Assembly: GCA_943788055.1 (NCBI GenBank)
Contig: CALSOU010000009.1
Coordinates: 62,001-126,000 of the forward strand
DNA length: 64,000 nt
DNA from: an uncultured Saprospiraceae bacterium
Lineage (GTDB): Bacteria > Bacteroidota > Bacteroidia > Chitinophagales > Saprospiraceae
Reading direction: 5' to 3'
Below are positions 35,341-43,209 of this stretch, piece by piece (the stretch's first letter is position 1; each line of letters opens with the position of its first letter). The translations under genes were made by a program, and so were the position numbers. Under the pieces are notes generated by a model that saw only the letters and a list, made by a program, of their open reading frames with translations, was not told the DNA's origin and ran no database searches.

Positions 35341-35877
35341 TTACTCGTCAAGTGTCCTTCCTTCAACTGTTTCACACTTAACAGAGAGCTTCTTAGCAGC
35401 TCTTAAATCAACCATCAAACGAGAGTACGCTGACTCATCAAATCTAAAATAGATTTTCTTATCGTAGCTTATTCTTCCTATATCTCTTTTTCAGTCCGCA
35501 GCTAACAGTACAAAGTCAGCACCTCTCTTTTTACTGGGACCGAACATTAAGAACTTCTCATCACTTGTTTCAAAGGACACAGCAAACTGATTTAATCTTG
35601 GTTCAAACAAGAATACTGCAAGAGTTTTTCTTGTAAATACAACTTCCTCGACCTTCTTTCCATCTCTGATTTTGATTGTTCCATCTTTGATTTTTGCATC
35701 ACCATCACGCACTTCTCTCCAAAACACCACATCGTCTGATAAATAGAATTGGATTTTCTATAGATCAGATTCTGTCTAATTGTATTCATTTCTAAGGTTC
35801 GCAGTTAAAGACGTTAGTCTAGGAGAACAGAACATAATGGAACCTGCTAGACACAAAATAAACCGTATTTGCTTCAT
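35341..35877 (-). pseudogene. Small secreted protein with three in-frame stop codons
   Basis: From ATG 35877 one uninterrupted frame of 178 codons reads a signal-like start (MKQIRFILCLAGSIMFC), a body (KIQFYLSDDVVFWREV, KIRDGKKVEEVVF, FLFEPRLNQFAVSFE, FLMFGPSKKRGADFVLLAAD) and a tail (KRDIGRISYDKKIYFRFDES, LRAAKKLSVKCETVEGR) to TAA at 35341. It is broken only by TAG at 35776-35778, TAG at 35758-35760 and TGA at 35491-35493. The last replaces what looks like a Trp codon. There is no frame change, so these are point substitutions. The body recalls a small Bacteroidota secreted family I cannot name. Confidence 0.7.
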
Positions 35878-35984
35878 CTTAAAAATTTTAGTTCTTAGCG
35901 TAATCGCAAACAATATACGATCTAAATACATCAAAGTAATACCCTAAGCAAATATTTTAACTAGCATTTAAGAAGGGATTAACT

Positions 35985-36016
35985 AAAAAGAGCCTATCTC
36001 ATGACGAAATAGGCTC
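35985..36016 (-). terminator. Terminator of the nqr operon
   Basis: GAGCCTAT (35990-35997) pairs with ATAGGCTC (36009-36016); on the minus strand a T5 run follows. It lies 20 bp past the nqrF stop. Confidence 0.85.
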
Positions 36017-36036
36017 CTAGATCAATTCTTTATATT

Positions 36037-37368
36037 CTAACCTCCGAAATCATCAAAGGCAACGTTTTCCTCAGGTATTCCCCATTCATCAGCCATTTTA
36101 ATTACTGACTGATTCATCATTGGAGGTCCGCAGAAGTATAATTCTAATTCTTCAGGTGCTTCATGCTTGCTCAAGAATTCATCAATTACAACTTGGTGTA
36201 CAAATCCTTTGAACCCATCACCATTTGGATCATCAAGATCTTTCTTTAATTCCCAGTTGTCTTCAGGTAAAGGGTTGTCAAGCGCAATTGCGAAAGTGAA
36301 GTTAGGAAACTGCTTTTCAATTTCTCTGAATTCTTCAACATAGAATAACTCTTGTTTCGTACGTCCACCGTAGAAGAATGTTACTTTTCTTCCTGTTTTT
36401 AATGTGTGAAACAGATGGTACAAGTGCGATCTCATAGGCGCCATTCCAGCACCACCACCTACGTATAACATCTCAGCTTCAGTTTCTTTAATAAAGAACT
36501 CGCCGTATGGACCAGAAATTGTTACCTTATCTCCTGGCTTACAATTAAAAATATAAGAAGAACAAATACCCGGATTTACATCCATCCAATCATTCTTTGC
36601 TCTATCCCATGGTGGAGTAGCAATACGTATCGTCAATGAAACAATATTTCCCTCCGCAGGGTGATTTGACATTGAATAAGCTCTGAATATTTCTTCATCA
36701 TTGACCATCTTAAGAGGCCATAGATTGAATTTGTCCCAATCCTTCTGAAACTTATCAGGTGAATCATGATATTTAGGATGAGCTGTAATGTCAATATCTT
36801 TATAATCAACAGTTGTTGGGGGAACGTCAATTTGAATATAACCACCAGCTTCGAAATCTAGAGATTCCCCTTCAGGTAAACGAACAATAAACTCCTTAAT
36901 AAAGGTTGCTACATTGTAATTTGAAATAACTTCACACTCCCACTTCTTTATACCAAAAATCTCTTGTGGTATACGGATTTCCATATCCTCCTTAACCTTA
37001 ACTTGGCAGGCTAACCTTTTATTCTCAGCAGCCTCTTTCTTAGTTAAGTGATTCATCTCTGTTGGGAGTACATCTCCACCACCTGCATCAACATGGCATT
37101 CGCACATAGCGCAAGTACCGCCACCTCCGCATGCTGAAGGAAGGAATACACTCTTTTCCGAAAGAGCAGTAAGTAGAGTTGAACCAGGTTGAACAATCAT
37201 CGGATTTTCAACATCACCGTTCACTATTATTTTCACATCTCCCTGTGGTACAAGTCGTTTTCTAGCGAAAATCAACATTCCAGAAAGTGCTAAAATTACC
37301 GCACTAAATACCAAAATCGAAACGATAATTGGCATAGCGCTAAAAAGAATTACTTGTAATATAACCAT
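36037..37368 (-). CDS. nqrF: Na+-NQR subunit F
   Basis: The NADH dehydrogenase module of the sodium pump. A single N-terminal helix (about 5-33) anchors it. A 2Fe-2S ferredoxin domain follows with Cys ligands in [16 protein letters not shown] and a later RLACQVKV, then an FAD-binding domain (RAYSMSNHP, with the RxYS motif) and an NADH-binding domain ([23 protein letters not shown]). Length 443, near the upper end of the family. It is the final gene of nqrABCDEF. Confidence 0.97.
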   Translation of the reverse strand: MVILQVILFSAMPIIVSILVFSAVILALSGMLIFARKRLVPQGDVKIIVNGDVENPMIVQPGSTLLTALSEKSVFLPSACGGGGTCAMCECHVDAGGGDVLPTEMNHLTKKEAAENKRLACQVKVKEDMEIRIPQEIFGIKKWECEVISNYNVATFIKEFIVRLPEGESLDFEAGGYIQIDVPPTTVDYKDIDITAHPKYHDSPDKFQKDWDKFNLWPLKMVNDEEIFRAYSMSNHPAEGNIVSLTIRIATPPWDRAKNDWMDVNPGICSSYIFNCKPGDKVTISGPYGEFFIKETEAEMLYVGGGAGMAPMRSHLYHLFHTLKTGRKVTFFYGGRTKQELFYVEEFREIEKQFPNFTFAIALDNPLPEDNWELKKDLDDPNGDGFKGFVHQVVIDEFLSKHEAPEELELYFCGPPMMNQSVIKMADEWGIPEENVAFDDFGG

Positions 37369-37381
37369 CTTCTAAACTAAC

Positions 37382-37984
37382 TTAAAATGATGAAAGATCG
37401 ATTCCCATGAGCCCCATAAAAGCAAGTCCCATCAAACCGGTTAACATAAATGCCATACCTAACCCACGTAAAGCGGGAGGTACTGCAGAATATTTAATTT
37501 TTTCTCTAATTGCCGCGATTGCTACGATTGCTAAGAACCAGCCGAAACCACCTCCTAATCCAAAAGAAACTGACTCTGCGAAGTTATACTCTTTTGAAAC
37601 CATAAATAATGATCCACCAAGAATCGCGCAGTTTACTGTAATAAGGGGTAAGAATATCCCCAGAGAGTTGTAAAGTGATGGTGAGAATTTTTCAACGACC
37701 ATCTCAACTAATTGTACCATCGATGCAATAACTGCTATAAATAGTATCAACCTTAAGAAGGTGAAATCCTGACCAAAAATTCCTGTATCACTTAAAAGAT
37801 ACGTGTTGATTAACCAGTTGATCGGCATGGTAATACCTAGTACAAAGATTACTGCCAGACCAAGTCCAAATGCTGTTTTCACACTTTTCGATACAGCAAG
37901 AAAAGAACACATTCCCAAGAAGTAGGATAGTGCTAGATTTTCAATGAATGCTGATTTTATAAATATATTTGCTAATTCGCCCAT
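37382..37984 (-). CDS. nqrE: Na+-NQR subunit E
   Basis: A 200-residue integral membrane subunit with about six helices. Conserved features include [21 protein letters not shown], where Cys near residue 26 belongs to the pair that, with NqrD, coordinates the intramembrane iron-sulphur centre, and the later [10 protein letters not shown] Cys. It is 13 bp upstream of nqrF and 38 bp downstream of nqrD. Confidence 0.96.
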   Translation of the reverse strand: MGELANIFIKSAFIENLALSYFLGMCSFLAVSKSVKTAFGLGLAVIFVLGITMPINWLINTYLLSDTGIFGQDFTFLRLILFIAVIASMVQLVEMVVEKFSPSLYNSLGIFLPLITVNCAILGGSLFMVSKEYNFAESVSFGLGGGFGWFLAIVAIAAIREKIKYSAVPPALRGLGMAFMLTGLMGLAFMGLMGIDLSSF

Positions 37985-38022
37985 GATATTTCTTAAGAGT
38001 ATGCTCTAATAAATGTTATAGA

Positions 38023-38721
38023 TTACGAAATGTCAACTAATTTCTTATTCCAAGCTCTGTGCGCCCAAATTAGAGCACCAATAACAAACATTGCTGAAGG
38101 GAATAAAACCATCAAGTTATTTGGCTCATACCAACCGAACACGAAACTTGTCGTTGTATCAATTAAGTACTCATCCGTTGGTCCAATTATTTTGACTCCA
38201 GCTAATGAACCCTTGCCAAACAATTCTCTAATTGCAGCAACAATCAGAAGAATCACTCCATAACCTACTCCATTTCCTATACCATCAAGTAAAGATTTGT
38301 AAGGTGTATTGGCCATGGCGAAAGCCTCCAATCTACCCATCACGATACAGTTAGTAATGATCAGCCCGATAAATACTGAAAGCTCTTTGTACATTGGGTA
38401 GAAAAAACCCTTTAATGTAAGCTCAACTATAGTTACCAAAGAGGCAATTATAACAAGCTGAACGATCATACGCACTTGCTTCGGTATTGAGTTCCTTAGT
38501 AAGGAAGTAAATAAACTAGCAAAAGCTGTAACCACCACCACAGCAATAGACATCACCAATGCTTTGTTAAACAATGTTGTGACAGCCAGCGCTGAACAAA
38601 TACCCAATACTTGGACCGTAATAGGATTATTGTCATTTAATGGATCGGTAAGAAGCTTTCGCTCTTTTTTCCCAAAGCTAAATGACGCTTCTTTCTTTAC
38701 TGCTACAGTAGTCTCAGCCAT
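38023..38721 (-). CDS. nqrD: Na+-NQR subunit D
   Basis: A 232-residue six-helix membrane subunit, partner of NqrE. LTDPLNDNNPITVQVLGICSALAV (shown here in part: NPITVQVLGICSALAV) and ITNCIVMGRLEAFA carry the conserved Cys residues. The first 20 residues (TVAVKKEASFSFGKKERK) are a soluble extension. It lies 37 bp from nqrC. Confidence 0.96.
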   Translation of the reverse strand: MAETTVAVKKEASFSFGKKERKLLTDPLNDNNPITVQVLGICSALAVTTLFNKALVMSIAVVVVTAFASLFTSLLRNSIPKQVRMIVQLVIIASLVTIVELTLKGFFYPMYKELSVFIGLIITNCIVMGRLEAFAMANTPYKSLLDGIGNGVGYGVILLIVAAIRELFGKGSLAGVKIIGPTDEYLIDTTTSFVFGWYEPNNLMVLFPSAMFVIGALIWAHRAWNKKLVDIS

Positions 38722-38758
38722 CTGTATTTATTTTTTCGTAAAAGGTTAAAATTTCAAT

Positions 38759-39505
38759 TTAATTTCCTAAAGATTTGAAGTAAGGTGCGTAACCTTGAAC
38801 TCCATCTTTCATCATTGCAGTAACTCCGTCTGCTGTGATCGTCGCACCTGTCAGACCATCTACTTCATAGGTGCGATTTTTAGCTCCACCTTTTCTAACA
38901 AGAATTCCAGCGTAATCTCCATCAGGATCTTTAATCTTCGTCCCGATAAACTGCTTCTGAAAAGCTTTACTATCTTTTATTTCAGCTCCTAAACCTGGAG
39001 TCTCTGCTTTGTGATCGAAGGCTACTCCTGCGATTGTTTCAAGATCTTCTTCTAATGCAATATAACCCCATATTTCATCCCAAAGTCCATTCCCTCTCAT
39101 TGCCATAATATAATAAGCATTTCCATCATCAGCATTGAACTTAAACAAGGGCCAAGATCTTTGATCAAGAGGCTTCTTCTTTTCTTTTGCCATGTCTATG
39201 TCTTCGGCAGAATTACCTCCATACCCCAAAGCTTCAATCTTCTCAGTAGACATCTCTGTACCTGCAGAAGAAATAGCGCTAGTAGATACTTGATTTTCAA
39301 ATAATGCCATGATCTCCTCATTGGACATTTCATCTAGTGGCTTACTCAACTTCGTTTTTACGGCTGAAAGAATTGCTTTCTTATTGTATACTTCTTCATT
39401 CACTTTTACTCTACTTTGTAGACCATAGAAAAGAAGAGACAATACAAGTGCTACGATAGTAGTCATAGCCAGTACGAATAATAAGACTTTGTTTGTACTA
39501 TGCAC
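38759..39505 (-). CDS. nqrC: Na+-NQR subunit C
   Basis: A 248-residue protein with one N-terminal helix (about 7-27) and a periplasmic FMN-binding domain. FMN is attached to the Thr in DGLTGATITADGV. Other family blocks are WGYIALEEDLETIAGV and HKAETPGLGAEI. Its start overlaps the nqrB stop by 8 bp, so translation is coupled. Confidence 0.96.
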   Translation of the reverse strand: MHSTNKVLLFVLAMTTIVALVLSLLFYGLQSRVKVNEEVYNKKAILSAVKTKLSKPLDEMSNEEIMALFENQVSTSAISSAGTEMSTEKIEALGYGGNSAEDIDMAKEKKKPLDQRSWPLFKFNADDGNAYYIMAMRGNGLWDEIWGYIALEEDLETIAGVAFDHKAETPGLGAEIKDSKAFQKQFIGTKIKDPDGDYAGILVRKGGAKNRTYEVDGLTGATITADGVTAMMKDGVQGYAPYFKSLGN

Positions 39506-40748
39506 GTTTTAATCTTTTAGTGATGTTTGCTTGTAGAACATAATGATCTATCAATGGTGCAAACGTATTTACAAATAAAATTGCCAACATCCAACCCTCA
39601 GGATATGCTGGATTTATTGTTCTAATAATCATTCCTATCGCTCCTATCAGGAATCCGTAGAACCATTTTCCAGTATTGGTGCCGGATGCAGTTACGGGAT
39701 CAGTAGCCATGAATGCCATTGCGAATAGGAAACTTCCCATGTAGAATTGATAAATCCAAGGCACTGTCATCATTGGCGATGCTCCCCATATATTAAGTAG
39801 CATAGCTGTTAAAGCAGCTCCAATAATCATACTCAACATTATTCTCCAACTTGCGATTCCAGTCACGATTAGAAATATCGCTCCTAGTGCAATTAGCGGC
39901 TTTGATGTTTCACCGACAGAACCAGGAATTGTGCCCCAGAACATTTGTGCTTCGCTAAATTGAGCAGTTACAGCATCCCATCCTCCTTGATAAGCAAGAC
40001 TTAGTGGCGTAGCACCACTATAGCCATCGACTACAACTCCAGGTTGAAAGCCAGAACTACCAAAAATTTCGAGAATTGGATTTACTATCGAACTTATGAC
40101 AAAGCCATATTCAGTGGCAGAACCAGGTGCAAGACCATCAAATCCAGCAACCCATACGTTGTCCCCTGCTATATATGTAGGGTAAGCAAAGAATACGAAT
40201 ACTCTAGATAGCAAAGCGATATTCCATATATTCATTCCTGTACCTCCAAATGCCTCTTTTCCTATAATAACCGCAAATGCAACAGAAACCGCTAATATCC
40301 AAAGTGGAAGATCTGGTGGCATAATTAATGGAATAAGAGCTCCAGAAACCAAGAATCCTTCTTCAACTGCATGACCTTTCCTCGCTGCGATGATAATTTC
40401 AATACCTAGACCAACAACATTTGCTACAATAAATAAAGGAAGGAATTTAACTAAACCATAAATTAATTTTAGCCCAAAAGCTTCAACTAAACCAGTGTGT
40501 AATCCTTGTGCTAAAAAATGCTGGTGTCCAATATTGAAAGCTCCAAATATGAAAAGAGCAGACATTGCTATTACGACATGGATCATGGTTCTTTTGAGAT
40601 CCATACCATCGCGTATCTGAACACCTTTTGCAGCAGTTACATTATTTGGAGTATATGCAAATGTGAATACTGCATCAAACAAGGTATGAAGAACTGGACT
40701 TTTTTTCTTGTCTGGTTCTATTTTTTTGAACACGTCAATTAAACCCAT
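39498..40748 (-). CDS. nqrB: Na+-NQR subunit B
   Basis: A 416-residue membrane subunit with about ten helices that houses riboflavin and a covalently bound FMN, the latter on the Thr of GYSGATPLSLAYQGG. Other landmarks: GKEAFGGTGMNIWN, and FMATDPVTASGTNTGKW near the sodium pathway. It is 26 bp downstream of nqrA and overlaps nqrC by 8 bp. Confidence 0.97.
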   Translation of the reverse strand: MGLIDVFKKIEPDKKKSPVLHTLFDAVFTFAYTPNNVTAAKGVQIRDGMDLKRTMIHVVIAMSALFIFGAFNIGHQHFLAQGLHTGLVEAFGLKLIYGLVKFLPLFIVANVVGLGIEIIIAARKGHAVEEGFLVSGALIPLIMPPDLPLWILAVSVAFAVIIGKEAFGGTGMNIWNIALLSRVFVFFAYPTYIAGDNVWVAGFDGLAPGSATEYGFVISSIVNPILEIFGSSGFQPGVVVDGYSGATPLSLAYQGGWDAVTAQFSEAQMFWGTIPGSVGETSKPLIALGAIFLIVTGIASWRIMLSMIIGAALTAMLLNIWGASPMMTVPWIYQFYMGSFLFAMAFMATDPVTASGTNTGKWFYGFLIGAIGMIIRTINPAYPEGWMLAILFVNTFAPLIDHYVLQANITKRLKRA

Positions 40749-40774
40749 ATATGAAGTTTGTTTTTTATTTAAAA

Positions 40775-42409
40775 TTATAGTTGAGCACGCATCATATCAA
40801 GTCCTTCTCGCAACAATTGTTGCATTGGAGCTTTTGATGTACATACAAATTCACAAAGTGCTATATCTTCTTCGCTAAGCTCATTGATACCTAGTCCTTC
40901 CATTCTTTCAAGATCTTCAGTCATTATAGACTTCATCAAAGCTTGCGGATAAATATCCATTGGTAACACCTTCTCGTACTGTCCAGATACTACAAATGCT
41001 CTCTCTTCTCCATGTGTATTACTCTCTGCACGGTATTTAAAATTTGGGTATAAAAACGAAGGGAACGTTTTTGAAATACTAGGTCTCGGAGCCAATGGAA
41101 GTAGCCAACCAAATGCTTCGTATTTGTCTCCCTCCAGAATTACAGTCAATTGATCATCCTTGAAGTTCAAGAAGTCATCAGCTGCTTTTGCTTCTCCAGA
41201 AAGAACATCTCCTGCAACATATCTGACATGATCACCAGCCAAATTCCCTTGAACAAGCTCAGCAATATTGGCACCTACATAAGTTCTTACATATTTGGGT
41301 TCTTGCAATTCAGCACCTGTTACGGCTACGACTCTGCTTCCGTCAAATTTTCCATTTAAAAATAAACTTCCCAGAGCAATCACTTCTTGCATTGTAATGG
41401 TCCAAACAAAATCATTTAAACCTATTGGCTTAATGTGATGTATTTGAACTCCGACATTTCCTGCTGGATGAGCTCCGCTGAAAATGTGCTTTTCAGCATT
41501 GTCAAATTGCAAAAAAGCTTCTCCTGCTGCATCCGATTTTCCATCTACCCCAAGATGTACTTGACCACTAGTTAACTTTGACAGAACTTCAATTCCTTTC
41601 TGAAAATCAGCCTCTCTTCCTTTTATAATAAGGCTATTGTCTGGTGCTAGAGGGGCAGTATCAAATGTGCTAACAAAAATATCTCTTGGTATATCAGTTA
41701 ATGATGGTATAACATCAAAAGGTCGCTGGTTTAGATATGTCCATGCTCCAGAAGCTGCCATAAACGACACTAGATCTTCTCTTGAAACTTTGTCTAAAGA
41801 TGGAACTTCAAATAACTTGCTTTTCTGATCCTTATCAGCCAAAATTGTAACATTAGCTATAGATCTTTTAGCACCTCTTAGTACTTCTACGATTTCTCCA
41901 CTTACCGATGCAACAAATTTTACATCAGGGTTGCTTTTATCGAAAAACAATACATCTCCCGCCAGTACTTCATCGCCTGCTTGCACAACAACTTTGGGGA
42001 TTGGAGCTAGGCCGCGAAAGTTGTAAGGGATAACTGAGTGTCTAGTCACAGATTTTGCATCTTCAATTGCAGCTGGTGCAGCACCAGCTAACTTGATATC
42101 AAAACCTTTTTTTAACTTAATAAAATCATGCCCCTTAGCAAAAGACGGAGCTTCGCTGGAAAACAAGTCTCCAAATTTTGGAAATAGCGACATGTTTGTC
42201 TCTTCAGTGTTGATTCCAGCTTTTCCAGCCTCTATTTGCATCAGATTGTCAACTATTGAGATGATAGCCCACAAAAGGAGAATGACACCTACAATGATAA
42301 GACCGTATATGAATCCTCTAGGAGTTCCACCGCTTGATTGCGCCGCTAATGGAGCAGCGGATAGCAGCAAACACGTAAGGAAGGCGTATAACTTAATTCC
42401 TTTATTCAA
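40775..42409 (-). CDS. nqrA: Na+-NQR subunit A with N-terminal signal/membrane extension
   Basis: The first subunit of the sodium-pumping NADH:quinone reductase, at 544 residues. The canonical protein of about 450 residues begins at FIKLKKGFDIKLAG, near residue 96 here. Before it lie a signal-like segment (LYAFLTCLLLSAAPLAAQ, 7-24), a hydrophobic helix (FIYGLIIVGVILLLWAIISI, about 33-52) and an acidic linker. The core is otherwise normal (GDEVLAGDVLFFDKS, HIFSGAHPAGNVGVQIHHI, EFVCTSKAP). Standard NqrA is a soluble peripheral subunit, so this anchor is unusual. It heads the nqrABCDEF operon. Confidence 0.95.
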   Translation of the reverse strand: MNKGIKLYAFLTCLLLSAAPLAAQSSGGTPRGFIYGLIIVGVILLLWAIISIVDNLMQIEAGKAGINTEETNMSLFPKFGDLFSSEAPSFAKGHDFIKLKKGFDIKLAGAAPAAIEDAKSVTRHSVIPYNFRGLAPIPKVVVQAGDEVLAGDVLFFDKSNPDVKFVASVSGEIVEVLRGAKRSIANVTILADKDQKSKLFEVPSLDKVSREDLVSFMAASGAWTYLNQRPFDVIPSLTDIPRDIFVSTFDTAPLAPDNSLIIKGREADFQKGIEVLSKLTSGQVHLGVDGKSDAAGEAFLQFDNAEKHIFSGAHPAGNVGVQIHHIKPIGLNDFVWTITMQEVIALGSLFLNGKFDGSRVVAVTGAELQEPKYVRTYVGANIAELVQGNLAGDHVRYVAGDVLSGEAKAADDFLNFKDDQLTVILEGDKYEAFGWLLPLAPRPSISKTFPSFLYPNFKYRAESNTHGEERAFVVSGQYEKVLPMDIYPQALMKSIMTEDLERMEGLGINELSEEDIALCEFVCTSKAPMQQLLREGLDMMRAQL

Positions 42410-42447
42410 AGCCTGTACGATTTATGTAATTTTTCAAAAAATTACCG

Positions 42448-42455
42448 CAAATATA
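42448..42455 (-). promoter_or_regulatory. -7 box candidate for the nqr operon
   Basis: TATATTTG on the minus strand matches TAnnTTTG and is 38 nt before the nqrA ATG. The nearest TTG is 26 nt upstream, slightly long for a -33 box. Confidence 0.45.
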
Positions 42456-42593
42456 ATAGCTTTCACTATACTAAAACAGTGCAAGCTGATGATCTTTCAA
42501 GTTATAGCTATTTAGACTTTATCTAAATAGCCTGAAAGCGCTAGCTTCGCGGTGTTGGAACAAACTTAATTACAAAATAGATTAAAAAAATGC

Positions 42594-43209
42594 CTACAAA
42601 ATCGCCTTTTTTCTCTGATGTCTCATAAAGTAGTTCCAAGAAATCAAACCAGTGATTGCGGTAGCGAGGTAGACTATATATAATATGGCCACTAAAGTGC
42701 CACCTTGCGCATAAAACATATAGATATACGCTGTATTGATAAATAACCAGTAAATCCAATTTTCATAAATTCGGTTCACAAGCAACCACGTAGCCCAAAT
42801 ACTAAAAACAGTTGTCACACTGTCTAAGAAAACAAAAGCTGGATTTACAAACAACTGGACAATGAGAACAAGGACTAATGACGTTATTGTCCCAAAGACG
42901 AGTGCATTGAGATGAGAGCTGAATGGCAGCGTTTCAATTCTTGGATAACCGGTATCTTTCTTGGACTTGATCCAACGATATAGACCAACAATCCCCATAT
43001 AAACATAGAGTAACTGCAAGCCAGAATCAAAAAAGAGTTGATACTCTGAGTAGTCTTTCCAGGATAGTAAGCCGCAGCTAATTATCCCGAAACCCCAACA
43101 GACTGGCTTATTCGAAACGGAAAAAAAACGCATATAAGAGACCTGTGACTAGAATAGTCCAATCGATCCAATCGTACTTACTAAGTTCAAGAACAACCTC
43201 CTCCCACAC
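42594..43209 (-). CDS. pnuC: Nicotinamide mononucleotide/riboside transporter, frameshifted in a T8 run
   Basis: A PnuC-family permease with about seven helices for uptake of NAD precursors. The annotatable frame starts at 43133, but the first helix lies upstream in another frame (SKYDWIDWTILVTGLLY) that opens with GTG at 43209. The frames meet in eight Ts at 43121-43128 (minus strand); seven Ts would give a continuous AFFSVSNKPVCWGFGIISC and a protein of 204 residues. Family blocks are LQLLYVYMGIVGLYRW and NRIYENWIYWLFINTAYIY. The GTG overlaps the stop of the OmpA-family gene as TAGTG, suggesting translational coupling. Confidence 0.85.

Noticed and set aside
35592-35789. 65-codon ORF in another frame over the 35.3-kb pseudogene
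   Set aside because: It shadows the better-supported frame with the signal peptide and shows no protein-like features.
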